Assembly: GCF_000744255.1 (NCBI RefSeq)
Contig: NZ_JQLO01000001.1
Span: 186,001 to 250,000, forward strand
Source: Carnobacterium divergens DSM 20623
GTDB lineage: Bacteria > Bacillota > Bacilli > Lactobacillales > Carnobacteriaceae
Direction of reading: 5' to 3'
DNA length: 64,000 nucleotides
The translations under genes were made by a program, and so were the position numbers. Below the pieces are notes generated by a model that was not told where the DNA came from, made no database searches, and saw only the letters and a list, made by a program, of their open reading frames with translations. Positions 18,124 through 27,068 of this stretch are shown here, in pieces (the first letter of the stretch is position 1; each line of letters starts with the position of its first letter).

Positions 18124-18156
18124 ATTTAAGAAATCAAGAGTGTAAGGAGTTGACCC

Positions 18157-21100
18157 ATGAATAAAAAAAGATTATGTTGTTTCATCGTACTTAATATCTT
18201 CGTTATTTTAACAATGTTCTCCTCAGAAATCAAGGCAACTGACATTCAAGATGTATCTTTGTCTTATAACGAAAAAAATCAACCGTACATTAGTGTGAAG
18301 ATGGTTGAAGAGGCTTCAACCATGACAATTCAATTTCTAAATCAAGTGGCGCTTGATTTAGAAACAACGAAATTAAAAAATCCTGATGTAATTATTACGG
18401 ATCAAGAAAACCAACGAACAGTCGATTTTCAGATAAACAATACAGTTAAAGAGGTACGACTATTTTTCAATCCTCAAACAGTAGAAAGTGGAGAAATCGA
18501 AATCAAACAAAATAATCAAGTCCAAACCTTGAAGCTTGTTAATAAGGAACCAGAAAAAGAGTCTAGTGTAGAATCTACAACACTAGAACAAAAAGATTCT
18601 GCTGAAGAATCAGGCGAATCATCGGCAGTACCAAAAGAGTCAGAGCAATTAACAGAATCTGCGGTGGAAGTGATTGATGAAACCGAGCCAAACACTGACA
18701 TGCCGGAAACGAAAGACCTTTACAAACAGTCTCAAACAGTACAAGAACTCTATGAAGAGGATATCAAAAAAGAAGGTTGGCAATCTAATGAAGAGAACAA
18801 CTACTTAGTGAAGTCGATTTCTGATAACCAAAGACTGTCTTATGGTTTTGCCAATGGCTCAGACATTTTTTTGACTGATTTATTTTCAACAGATGCTGCT
18901 GGACATAAATTAAGTTATCGACATAATATCAATACGGGTTCAAATCGTTCCGTGCGTTCATATTACTTTCAAGAAGAGTCAGATTACAAAGAGCTAGATG
19001 ATGTGAAGTTACAATTTGTATCAAAAAAAGGAGAGTCCATTCGAGGATATGGTGAATTCACAGTTTCCAACAAAGTTGTCGTTGATGTATGGACTTACCA
19101 CGTTCTTGTAAAAGTAACATTAACTGCAGATGCAATGGGAAATGTAAAAAAAGAAGTAGAATACAAACGCGTGGATAAGCCGATTATCGACCTTACACCA
19201 TTAAAAATTGGTTATTCAGAATTAACCGATACCGATTTAAATGGGAAAGATGGAGTAGATGTCAATTATATTGGAAATAAAAAAGGGATGTATATTGAAA
19301 GCGATCCTTATAAAGTCATGTTTCATGTTTTAGATAAGGATGGGCCAAATCAATGGAATGCAGGACCAGGGAGAAAATTTTTAGTTTGGGCGACGACACC
19401 ATCTGATTTTTTTAGTAAACCATGGGGAATCTGGACCACCATTCATGGTGCTGAAAATGTTGAAGGAAAACCAAGTGAACTTATCAAGCATTACGATGAT
19501 TCGGCTGTTGGTTTCCGTTGGAATGATGAAACTTTAAAGCCAAAAAGTAGCCGTACTTTTAGTTATAAAATCAACTTAGGAGAACCAAAGCCACCGAAGT
19601 TGATTTTGGAGGATATTCCTTCTTCCGTATTGAATGGGGAATTTTTCCCAACAGATATTAGCGGTACTGTGGTGGATGAAGATAGTAGCAAAGTAGCACT
19701 TCACTACTGGGTTGATGAAGAGAAGGAAGGGACCTCGGTTAATGTTGACACGGCTTCCCATCAGATTCAAAATGTCACAATTAAAAAAAATGAGCTTAAT
19801 CAGTATTTAACCTCAAAAAAATTAAGTACCGGCAAACATACGCTCTATTTTGTTGCTCAAGACGAGGAAGACCATTCCTCTAAAGTGGTTGAAAAAGAAT
19901 TTACAATTGTAAAATCCGGAGATAAGTATATTTTTGATGCCACGCTTAAAAATCAATCAAGCTTTATTAATGCCATTCATGTAGGCGATAAGCTTCACTA
20001 CAAAATTTTCTTTGAAAATCTTAAGATTGCTAATCTAGCAGGACGTTTTATTAATGAAATTCCAGTAGAATTACAACTAGATAAAGATTCTGTTAAAGCA
20101 ACAGTTGATAAACAAGACATTGGAAAGTCTCTTTTAATCAGCACAAATCGAATTGCTATTAACGATTTACCTTTGAAAAAAAATCAAATTTTTCTACTTG
20201 AATTTGATGTAACGGTTAAAGACAGTGGGCTTAATAAAATGCTTGTTGACGTTATCAACGAGTCGAAATTTAAGAATGAGACGATTGAAGTGAAGCAAAA
20301 ATCGCTAGGAAGCGAAGGGAAAATTTTAGACAATCCTAAGCCCTACATTTCTTTTAGTACCCCAGAAGAAGAGGTTATTGCAGGTGAAAGTGCCAACTTG
20401 AATTTTGAAATTGGAAATCAATTAACAAATGTAGAAGATTTCACTAAAAAAGCGACAACCGAAAATGGTGAATGGCGACAAGTTCAATTTTTATTGCCAC
20501 CTAAATCAAAAGAAATCAACTACGAAAAAGTGGAATTACTAGATAGTAAAGGCCAATTGATTGCGTTGATGAATAGTAGTGGAGATGTAGCTTACTCTAA
20601 CGAGGAAGATCAACAACACATTCAGCTTTCTTATCAGCAAGCAGATGTGACAAAAAATAAGGAAATTCTTGAATCTCCTTTTAAAGAAAATCTCAAACCA
20701 GAAGAAAAAGCAGTTTATGTCGCTATTGATTCTATTGCAAAAGGAGAATCCTATCAAATTAAAGTAGAGGCTAAAATTGATAAAACAATCAAAGAACAAA
20801 TAGTCGAATTTAAATCATTTGTCAGTGGAAACAACGAAGTGAATGATGATAAGTCTATCGAATTGGGCATGTCATATATTGCCATTAAACCTGCAGCTGA
20901 GTTGAAGGTCCTCGTACCTAATGATATTTCTTTTGAAGCCAAAGCCGATTCCTCAATTTTAGAAACTAAGGGGCAACGATTTTATCCAGCTAAACCTTTT
21001 ACAGTCCAAGTCATCAACACAACAGATAATCCTAATTGGTCACTAGCAGTTACAGGTGAACTCGAGCCGATTACTGGTGGAAGTGGAAACAAAGCTATTA

Positions 21101-21303
21101 AACTTTCCTTGTTAGATGGCAAGCCAATCACCGGTACAGTTTCCTCAAAAGATCACACTTCAACAATTGCCTTTAAATCAAAGCAAACTGATGAAGGCAA
21201 TGATTTAGTTGGGATACTCACAAAAGCTACTCGATCAGGTGCTTATAAAGGCACGATTACGTGGCAATTAAACAACGTTATAACGGCTGACGACCCACGT
21301 TAG
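18157..21303 (+). CDS. Large WxL-domain cell-surface protein
   Basis: A 1048-residue secreted protein. The signal peptide covers residues 1-27. A low-complexity Ser/Glu-rich linker spans about 135-190. A central region (about 210-480) of unrecognised beta-rich fold carries Trp-rich motifs such as PWGIWTTIHGAENV, followed by Ig-like and DUF11-like repeats (about 590-930). The C-terminal WxL domain has its two signature motifs, NPNWSLAV (Trp961) and TWQLNN (Trp1036), near the very end. WxL domains bind peptidoglycan non-covalently. It is the first gene of a three-gene cluster with a small WxL protein and a WxL-interacting protein. The large N-terminal part is presumably the functional adhesin or binding module, ligand unknown. 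Confidence 0.85.
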   Translation: MNKKRLCCFIVLNIFVILTMFSSEIKATDIQDVSLSYNEKNQPYISVKMVEEASTMTIQFLNQVALDLETTKLKNPDVIITDQENQRTVDFQINNTVKEVRLFFNPQTVESGEIEIKQNNQVQTLKLVNKEPEKESSVESTTLEQKDSAEESGESSAVPKESEQLTESAVEVIDETEPNTDMPETKDLYKQSQTVQELYEEDIKKEGWQSNEENNYLVKSISDNQRLSYGFANGSDIFLTDLFSTDAAGHKLSYRHNINTGSNRSVRSYYFQEESDYKELDDVKLQFVSKKGESIRGYGEFTVSNKVVVDVWTYHVLVKVTLTADAMGNVKKEVEYKRVDKPIIDLTPLKIGYSELTDTDLNGKDGVDVNYIGNKKGMYIESDPYKVMFHVLDKDGPNQWNAGPGRKFLVWATTPSDFFSKPWGIWTTIHGAENVEGKPSELIKHYDDSAVGFRWNDETLKPKSSRTFSYKINLGEPKPPKLILEDIPSSVLNGEFFPTDISGTVVDEDSSKVALHYWVDEEKEGTSVNVDTASHQIQNVTIKKNELNQYLTSKKLSTGKHTLYFVAQDEEDHSSKVVEKEFTIVKSGDKYIFDATLKNQSSFINAIHVGDKLHYKIFFENLKIANLAGRFINEIPVELQLDKDSVKATVDKQDIGKSLLISTNRIAINDLPLKKNQIFLLEFDVTVKDSGLNKMLVDVINESKFKNETIEVKQKSLGSEGKILDNPKPYISFSTPEEEVIAGESANLNFEIGNQLTNVEDFTKKATTENGEWRQVQFLLPPKSKEINYEKVELLDSKGQLIALMNSSGDVAYSNEEDQQHIQLSYQQADVTKNKEILESPFKENLKPEEKAVYVAIDSIAKGESYQIKVEAKIDKTIKEQIVEFKSFVSGNNEVNDDKSIELGMSYIAIKPAAELKVLVPNDISFEAKADSSILETKGQRFYPAKPFTVQVINTTDNPNWSLAVTGELEPITGGSGNKAIKLSLLDGKPITGTVSSKDHTSTIAFKSKQTDEGNDLVGILTKATRSGAYKGTITWQLNNVITADDPR

Positions 21304-21344
21304 CTTAATATATAATAAAATTTAAAAGAAAAGGAAGATGAGAA

Positions 21345-21902
21345 ATGAAAAAATTAGTAGTTAGCTCAGTAATTTTACTTGGAGGCGTTAGTACACTTGC
21401 AACAACAACTTTTGCAGCTGGAAATGAGGCAATCGTTAATACAGATAATACTTCAAAGGTAACAGGGAACGTAGCAGGCGGAAGCTTAACAGCTAAAATC
21501 GGAGATGTTGCCTTTGGTGATACGAAATTAGCCGTTAATGATAAAAATCAAGTGACAATCGAAGATACAGATGCACTATCATCAATAAAAGGTCAAGTAG
21601 TAGATTTACGTGGTGAAACAGGTCAATGGTCATTAGTTGTATCAAGCTACGAAATGAAAAATGCAGCAGACGAAACGATTCCAAGTGCGCAAATTAACTT
21701 TGAAAAAGGAACAGATTTAAAAGAATTTTCTTTAACAAATGATGAAGAAAAAGTATTGCCATTTAATTCAAAAGATTTTGAAATCAGTGAGTTACAACTA
21801 CGTTTCAAAGAAAATCCAAAAGAATTGAAAAAAGGTGCGCTTAATGGTGTAATCCACTGGACATTACAAGCAACACCTGAGAAAGAAGATACATTTAGAT
21901 AA
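21345..21902 (+). CDS. Small WxL-domain protein
   Basis: A 185-residue protein made of a signal peptide (residues 1-24, ending TTFAA) and a WxL domain. The first motif is GQWSLVV (Trp95) and the second is HWTL (Trp172). The intervening segment has typical acidic patches. It starts 42 bases after the large WxL gene with GGAAG before the ATG. It probably decorates peptidoglycan and complexes with the large WxL protein and the WxL-interacting protein, as shown for enterococcal clusters. Confidence 0.88.
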   Translation: MKKLVVSSVILLGGVSTLATTTFAAGNEAIVNTDNTSKVTGNVAGGSLTAKIGDVAFGDTKLAVNDKNQVTIEDTDALSSIKGQVVDLRGETGQWSLVVSSYEMKNAADETIPSAQINFEKGTDLKEFSLTNDEEKVLPFNSKDFEISELQLRFKENPKELKKGALNGVIHWTLQATPEKEDTFR

Positions 21903-21919
21903 AAAAAGCCAGACAAAGC

Positions 21920-21944
21920 AGAGGGATCTTGGTCCCTCTATTTT
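21920..21944 (+). terminator. Intra-operon hairpin, possible attenuating terminator
   Basis: AGAGGGA/TCCCTCT stem (7 bp) with a short T-stretch between the small WxL gene and the WxL-interacting protein gene. The weak T-run suggests partial termination or mRNA stabilisation, which would give more small WxL than partner protein. Confidence 0.5.
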
Positions 21945-21961
21945 GATAGAAAGGATCCATT

Positions 21962-22996
21962 ATGAAAAAACGACTTAGTCTATTTATAGCGTTCTTAATG
22001 TTGCCACTAATGGGACAAACCGCATATGCAAGTGAAGGAATGTCCATAACGGTTCAACCCATTTTACCAGAAAATCAGCGTCACAAAGAGCTATCTTATT
22101 TTGACTTGCACATGGAAGCTGGGCAAGCTGAAGAAATTGGCTTGAAAATAACAAATCAATTAGATGAGACGATTCAAGTAGAAGTTGCGCCACATAATGC
22201 TTTTACCAATAATTTAGGAGTGATTGATTACAGTCAAGAAACACCAAAGTTAGAAACAGAAAAAGCGCACACCTTAGTCTCGATGCTGTCTGAAAAACAA
22301 CTTGTAACCTTAGCACCACATGAAGAAAAAAACGTGATGTTTCAATTAAAAATGCCGGCTGACTTTTTACCAGGTGCAGTCTTAGGAGCTTTTTATGTCC
22401 ATCAAATCGAAGTAGGAAACACGGATAAATCAGAAAATAAAGTAACAATCAGTAATGATTTTTCTTACGTGGTAGGGGTGAAGCTTTCTGAAAGCGATCA
22501 ACTATTAAAACCCAAACTAGCGCTAAAAAGTGTTCGTGCTGGGGTGGACGAATCAAATCATACTTCAATTCTAGCAAAAATCGCTAATCAAGAAGCGACA
22601 ATTGTAAGAAAATTAGCCATCAAGTCAAAGGTAATTGAAAAAGGAACAAGTAACGTGTTGTACGAATCCACGGAAGAAGATCTTTCAATGGCACCTTATT
22701 CTTCCTTTGATTATGCCGTATCTTTAGAAAATCAAGAATTAAAAGCTGGAGAATATGTAGTGGAACTTGAAGTAAGCGATATTGATCACAATGAGTGGCA
22801 ATTGAAAAAAGAGTTGACTATCAAAAGAGACGAAGCTAAACGATTTAACCAAGCTGCATTTGATGTAGAAAAAGAACCATTTAATGTTAAATGGATTTAT
22901 TTATTAGTAGGAATTATTGTTGTCTTATTAATTGGCATAGGATCTTTAGTAGTTAAAATAAAAAAAAATGAAAAGAAAACAGCTTTCAAAAAATAA
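21962..22996 (+). CDS. WxL-interacting protein (DUF916/DUF3324)
   Basis: A 344-residue membrane-anchored partner of WxL proteins. The signal peptide covers residues 1-24. The DUF916 domain (about 28-150) includes ILPENQRHKELSYFDLHM. The DUF3324 domain (about 165-300) includes YVVGVKLSES and the SMAPYSSFDYAVSL motif. One transmembrane helix (about 310-332) is followed by a short basic tail. The family bridges WxL domains and peptidoglycan. It is the last gene of cluster 1. Its 3' end forms the left arm of the terminator. Confidence 0.9.
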   Translation: MKKRLSLFIAFLMLPLMGQTAYASEGMSITVQPILPENQRHKELSYFDLHMEAGQAEEIGLKITNQLDETIQVEVAPHNAFTNNLGVIDYSQETPKLETEKAHTLVSMLSEKQLVTLAPHEEKNVMFQLKMPADFLPGAVLGAFYVHQIEVGNTDKSENKVTISNDFSYVVGVKLSESDQLLKPKLALKSVRAGVDESNHTSILAKIANQEATIVRKLAIKSKVIEKGTSNVLYESTEEDLSMAPYSSFDYAVSLENQELKAGEYVVELEVSDIDHNEWQLKKELTIKRDEAKRFNQAAFDVEKEPFNVKWIYLLVGIIVVLLIGIGSLVVKIKKNEKKTAFKK

Positions 22997-23016
22997 ATTT
23001 GAAAGCTGTTTTTTTT
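22978..23016 (+). terminator. Rho-independent terminator overlapping the gene end
   Basis: A 13-bp stem (22978-22990 with 22998-23010) and a run of T. The left arm includes the last codons of the WxL-interacting protein gene. Confidence 0.88.
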
Positions 23017-23087
23017 GGATAAAATAACTGTTTTCTTCTAAAAATGCACTTTTTTTTTAATTATTAACAATTAGTGTTGCATTTTTA

Positions 23088-23258
23088 TTGCGTTACTTAC
23101 TTTTTTAATGTAAAATTTAACAATCACTGCTAATTGAGTTTAATTCTCAGTAGTAGGACAGTTGCATTTATGTGTGGCTTGTCTGGGACCTTTAATCTTA
23201 TGATATATCATCCATTTCCCCGTCATAGGAAGTGGACAACTAAAGGGAGGATTTATCC
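23088..23258 (+). promoter_or_regulatory. Promoter and long leader of the cystine symporter gene
   Basis: TTGCGT (23088-23093), a 17-bp spacer and TAAAAT (23111-23116) give a good promoter. The leader of about 135 nt can fold: ACTGCT(23125)...AGTAGT with inner GAG/CTC, and a TGATATATCA palindrome. It does not match T-box, S-box or SMK-box motifs that I know. A cis-regulatory role is possible but unproven. Confidence 0.5.
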
Positions 23259-24653
23259 ATGACAAATCTTATTAGTATTATTCTTATCTTGGTATTCTTT
23301 GCTGCCGCACTTTACGGCTTCTATTGGATGCAAAAGAAACACGTAAAATTTTCAACGCGTGTCTTTACCGCACTAGCTGTAGGTATTGTATTTGGTGCCA
23401 TTATTCAAGTTATTTTTGGGGCACAAAATGATGTAACCACTCAAGCAATTAGTTGGGTGAGCATTGTAGGAAATGGGTATGTCAGCTTGCTTCAAATGTT
23501 GATTATGCCATTAGTATTTGTTTCGATTGTCGGAGCATTCACTAAGTTAGAAGTTTCTAAAAAATTAGGTAAAATTAGTTTTACCGTAATTGGAACGCTA
23601 TTAGCAACGACCGCCGTTGCCGCGTTAATTGGAATTTTTAGTGTTTTCGTCTTCAATTTAGACGGAGCAACCTTTGTCCAAGGAGAAGCAGAAACTGCTC
23701 GTATTGAAGCATTAGCTGAAAGACAAGAAGCAGTGAAAGATTTAACAATTCCAGAACAAGTAGTTAGTTTTATTCCAACAAATGTCTTTTCTGATTTATC
23801 AGGCACACGCTCAACAAGTACGATTGCAGTTGTTATTTTCTCTGCATTTATCGGAATTGCGTATCTAGGTGTGAATAAGAAAGATCCTGAAACAGGCGAA
23901 TTTTTTGCGAAATTAATCAATAGTTTATATAAAATCGTGATGCGAATTGTCACGCTAGTTTTACGTTTAACCCCTTACGGAATCTTAGCTTTAATGATTA
24001 AAGTAACTGCAACAAGTGATGTCAAAGCCATTTGGAATTTAGGTAAATTCGTTGCCGCTTCCTACTTTGCATTGGCCATCGTATTGATTATGCACTTATT
24101 GATTTTAGTTTTTGTTAAAGTGAACCCATTACAATATTTGAAAAAATCATCAACTGTTCTTGGTTTTGCCTTTACATCAAGATCAAGTGCTGGAGCAATG
24201 CCTTTAAATATTGAAACTCAAACAAAAGCATTAGGTGTGGATGATGCCACTGCTAACTTTGCTGCAAGTTTTGGTTTATCAATTGGTCAAAATGGATGTG
24301 CGGGTGTCTATCCTGCAATGCTAGCAGCGATTGTAGCACCAACAGTTGGGATTGATGTGTTTAGTCCATTATACATTTTGACAATCGTAGCAGTTGTTAC
24401 AATCAGCTCATTTGGTGTAGCAGGTGTGGGTGGTGGAGCAACATTTGCTTCATTAATCGTTTTAGGCTCATTGAATTTACCAATTGCTATCGTAGGATTG
24501 GTTATCTCAGTTGAACCACTAATTGATATGGCAAGAACAGCTATCAACGTTAGTGATAGCATGGTTGCGGGTATTGTCACTTCAAAACGTATCAATGAAT
24601 TTAATTCAGACGTTTTAAATGATAAAGACGCAGTTATTGAATCAAGCATGTAG
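23259..24653 (+). CDS. tcyP: L-cystine:proton symporter (TcyP-like, DAACS family)
   Basis: A 464-residue polytopic membrane protein of the dicarboxylate/amino acid:cation symporter family. It has the TcyP/YhcL-type N-terminus (FYWMQKKHVKFSTRVFTALAVG), the conserved LLQMLIMPLVFVSI segment and the re-entrant FTSRSSAGAMPLN and SIGQNGCAGVYPAML motifs that replace the aspartate/glutamate signatures. This points to cystine import rather than dicarboxylates. GGGAGG precedes the ATG. It is transcribed alone from the upstream promoter with a long leader and ends at a strong terminator. Confidence 0.85.
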   Translation: MTNLISIILILVFFAAALYGFYWMQKKHVKFSTRVFTALAVGIVFGAIIQVIFGAQNDVTTQAISWVSIVGNGYVSLLQMLIMPLVFVSIVGAFTKLEVSKKLGKISFTVIGTLLATTAVAALIGIFSVFVFNLDGATFVQGEAETARIEALAERQEAVKDLTIPEQVVSFIPTNVFSDLSGTRSTSTIAVVIFSAFIGIAYLGVNKKDPETGEFFAKLINSLYKIVMRIVTLVLRLTPYGILALMIKVTATSDVKAIWNLGKFVAASYFALAIVLIMHLLILVFVKVNPLQYLKKSSTVLGFAFTSRSSAGAMPLNIETQTKALGVDDATANFAASFGLSIGQNGCAGVYPAMLAAIVAPTVGIDVFSPLYILTIVAVVTISSFGVAGVGGGATFASLIVLGSLNLPIAIVGLVISVEPLIDMARTAINVSDSMVAGIVTSKRINEFNSDVLNDKDAVIESSM

Positions 24654-24660
24654 TCCTAAG

Positions 24661-24697
24661 AAGCTTCTATAAGAGACCATCTTATAGAAGCTTTTTT
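24661..24697 (+). terminator. Rho-independent terminator
   Basis: A perfect 14-bp stem AAGCTTCTATAAGA with its complement, a 5-base loop and a T-run after the symporter gene. Confidence 0.92.
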
Positions 24698-24757
24698 ATT
24701 TATAAAAGAAGATAGATATGATTTTACTTCTAAGAATCAATATGTTAAATTTTAATA

Positions 24758-24771
24758 TGTAAGCGTTATCA
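24758..24771 (+). promoter_or_regulatory. CcpA catabolite-responsive element (cre)
   Basis: TGTAAGCGTTATCA fits the cre consensus TGWAARCGYTWNCA at 13 or 14 of 14 positions. It lies 22 bp before the GH18 start codon and would place the gene under carbon catabolite control. Confidence 0.75.
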
Positions 24772-24792
24772 ATAAATGAAAGGAGTGTTTTG

Positions 24793-25761
24793 ATGAAAAA
24801 GAAACAAAAAATGTTGGTTGCATTAATGATTGGTTGCATTAGTTTTTTACTACTCCCTACAACGTCTTTAGCTGCAGGAACGCAAGAGAATCAAGAACCG
24901 ATTATGATGGCTTACTATCGCACCTGGCGAGACGTAACGATGCCTTCAGATGCAAACTCTAATCTACCAGATAAAAATGTAACCTCAATGCTTGATTTGC
25001 CTAAAGAATTAGATATTGTTTCAGTCTTTCACTATGTCAAACCAGGAACCGATCAGCAAAAGTATTGGGATACCTTAAAGAATACTTATGTCCCTGAGCT
25101 TCATGCAAGAGGAACGAAGCTGGTGAGAACGATTGATATTAGTGAGCTTTTAAAAGTTCCAGCGCAAAATGGCAAAAAACAAACGACTGCGGATTATGAA
25201 AAATATGCAGAGGAATTGCTTGCTACTTATGTGACACCATGGAATTTAGATGGACTGGATGTTGATATGGAAACCAACTTAACAGCAGAGCAAATTGAAG
25301 TGGCAACAGGTGTTTTCAAAGCCTTGTCTACGAAATTAGGGGCACAATCTGCTACAGGAAAACTCCTCATTTACGATACGAATCAAACCAATCACGCCTT
25401 GTTTAAAAAGGTTGCTCCTTACTGTGATTATTTGTTTTTACAAGCCTATGGTGGTAGTATCGCGCGTTTAGATCGTACTTGGGAAAGTTACAAGGAAAGC
25501 ATTACACCACAGCAATTTTTACCTGGAATTTCTTTTCCAGAGGAACAAGATCATAACAAATGGGATGATACGATTGAACCGTATGAAACAAGTAGAGCTT
25601 ATTCCTATGCGATGTGGAGCCCAAAAGATGGAGCTAAAGGCGGTATGTTTGTTTACGGTGTTGATCGCGATGGAAAGAAATTTGGTGACGATACCATTTC
25701 TAAAACCGATTTTAGTTGGACGAAACGATTGATGAAATCGATGGGGAAAACAGTTGAATAA
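24793..25761 (+). CDS. Secreted endo-beta-N-acetylglucosaminidase (GH18)
   Basis: A 322-residue secreted glycosidase. The signal peptide (1-28) ends SLAAG. The GH18 active-site motif DGxDxDxE is present as LDGLDVDME (Asp156, Asp158, Glu160). The fold resembles compact EndoH/EfEndo18A-type enzymes that cut the chitobiose core of high-mannose or hybrid N-glycans: AYYRTWRDVTMP at the N-terminus and YAMWSPKDGAKGGMFVYGVDRDG near the end. No carbohydrate-binding module or anchor is present. The TTG just upstream is part of the spacing, and the ATG lies 8 bases after AAAGGAG. A cre site suggests expression when good sugars are scarce. Chitinase activity is the alternative. Confidence 0.82.
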   Translation: MKKKQKMLVALMIGCISFLLLPTTSLAAGTQENQEPIMMAYYRTWRDVTMPSDANSNLPDKNVTSMLDLPKELDIVSVFHYVKPGTDQQKYWDTLKNTYVPELHARGTKLVRTIDISELLKVPAQNGKKQTTADYEKYAEELLATYVTPWNLDGLDVDMETNLTAEQIEVATGVFKALSTKLGAQSATGKLLIYDTNQTNHALFKKVAPYCDYLFLQAYGGSIARLDRTWESYKESITPQQFLPGISFPEEQDHNKWDDTIEPYETSRAYSYAMWSPKDGAKGGMFVYGVDRDGKKFGDDTISKTDFSWTKRLMKSMGKTVE

Positions 25762-25764
25762 ATG

Positions 25765-25815
25765 AAAAGACGGTTCCAAACAAGAGTAATTGTCTTGTTT
25801 GGAACCGTCTTTTTT
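25765..25815. terminator. Bidirectional terminator
   Basis: A perfect 20-bp stem (25765-25784 with 25794-25813) flanked by A and T runs separates the convergent GH18 gene and ABC export operon. Confidence 0.92.
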
Positions 25816-25826
25816 AAATTGAAAAC

Positions 25827-27053
25827 TTATTCGTAACGCAAGGCTTCAATCGGATCAAGACGTGCTGCTTTTCTAGCAGGGTAGATCCCAAAGAAGACAC
25901 CCACTGCAGAAGAAAAGAGCAAGACCATAACAATTGAACCCATCGTAATACTTGGGACAATATCCAAGGCACTAGCCACTCCATTTGCAAGGAGGATTCC
26001 TAAAATCAATCCGATAATTCCTCCAATTAAGGAAAGAATGACAGATTCCATTAGAAACTGGAATAGAATGGTATTGGTTGTTGCACCAAGAGCTTTTCTT
26101 GTTCCAATTTCTCGTGTCCGTTCCGTTACCGAAACAAGCATAATATTCATGACGCCAATACCACCTACTAACAAAGCAATACCAGCAACAGCAGCAATAA
26201 AATTGATAAATAAACCTAAAACAGAGTCAACTTGATCCAATGCTTGTAAAAAGTTTGTGGCTGTGTAGAAATCTTTTCCAACAGCATCATGTCTTGTTTC
26301 AAGAAGTCGAACCATTTGTTTAGAGGCAGACTCAATATCGTCTTTGCTTGCAACTTGTACAGTAACGCTATTGATCGCTGCAACGGTTGGATCGAGTTTT
26401 GCCATGGTTGTAAGAGGTGTTGCCAAATAGACCGGCATTTTACTTGTGTCAAAAGAGCCTTGCATTTTAGCAAAGGTTCCTTTGGTGACACCAATAATTT
26501 TCAAGCTAATGGTAGTTCCACCAACACTTGCCAAATTAATTTTTTCCCCAACGACGTCCTTACGACCTTTAAAAAGGGCAGCAGCAGTATCTTCACTAAC
26601 TACGGTGACATTTTTGGCATCTTCGTATTCATTTTGATTGAAGTAGCGACCATACACCAATCCTTTGTCCATCATTTGGTTTGTGTATTGCAAATCTGGC
26701 GTTCCACCGATTGCTAAAGCGGACTTTTTCTCATAGGTAGAAGAAGCAGTACCGTTTAGTGTCTTATCAGGTGAAATCCTTTCAATTGTTGGGATACTTG
26801 TTTTTAATGCTTGTAAATCTTTGTCATTTAAAGAATCACTTTTTGAAGCTTCATTGCTGACGCTTAAAGAGACTGTAGACGCACCTAAATCATTGAATGT
26901 TCCTGTAATTTGACTCGTCGCACCATTCCCTACGGCTAGAATTGCGATAACGGAAGCAATCCCAATAATAATGCCTAGCATTGTTAAAAATGAGCGCATC
27001 TTATTTGCAAAAATACTGTCTAAAGCCATTTTGAAATTCTCTTTTAGATTCAT
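25827..27053 (-). CDS. MacB/FtsX-type ABC transporter permease (YknZ-like)
   Basis: A 408-residue permease of the MacB family. An N-terminal transmembrane helix (about residues 17-43, MLGIIIGIASVIAI) is followed by a large extracellular MacB_PCD domain (about 45-270). Three helices in the FtsX domain (about 280-400) contain the GGIGVMNIMLVSVTERTREIG signature and end with ARKAARLDPIEALRYE. It is the third gene of the operon, 15 bases after the ATPase gene. With the ATPase and adaptor it forms an efflux or mechanotransmitting complex, like YknXYZ. Antimicrobial peptide or toxin export or protection is likely; the substrate is unknown. Confidence 0.88.
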   Translation of the reverse strand: MNLKENFKMALDSIFANKMRSFLTMLGIIIGIASVIAILAVGNGATSQITGTFNDLGASTVSLSVSNEASKSDSLNDKDLQALKTSIPTIERISPDKTLNGTASSTYEKKSALAIGGTPDLQYTNQMMDKGLVYGRYFNQNEYEDAKNVTVVSEDTAAALFKGRKDVVGEKINLASVGGTTISLKIIGVTKGTFAKMQGSFDTSKMPVYLATPLTTMAKLDPTVAAINSVTVQVASKDDIESASKQMVRLLETRHDAVGKDFYTATNFLQALDQVDSVLGLFINFIAAVAGIALLVGGIGVMNIMLVSVTERTREIGTRKALGATTNTILFQFLMESVILSLIGGIIGLILGILLANGVASALDIVPSITMGSIVMVLLFSSAVGVFFGIYPARKAARLDPIEALRYE

Positions 27054-27068
27054 GAAAACCCTCCTTTC

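Noticed and set aside
23123-23258. T-box or SAM-type riboswitch before the cystine symporter
   Set aside because: No GGGTGGNACCGCG box, no S-box or SMK-box core, and no terminator or anti-terminator pair.
26289-26717. 142-residue plus-strand ORF inside the ABC permease gene
   Set aside because: Antisense shadow of a well-conserved MacB permease; Cys- and His-rich nonsense composition and no RBS.
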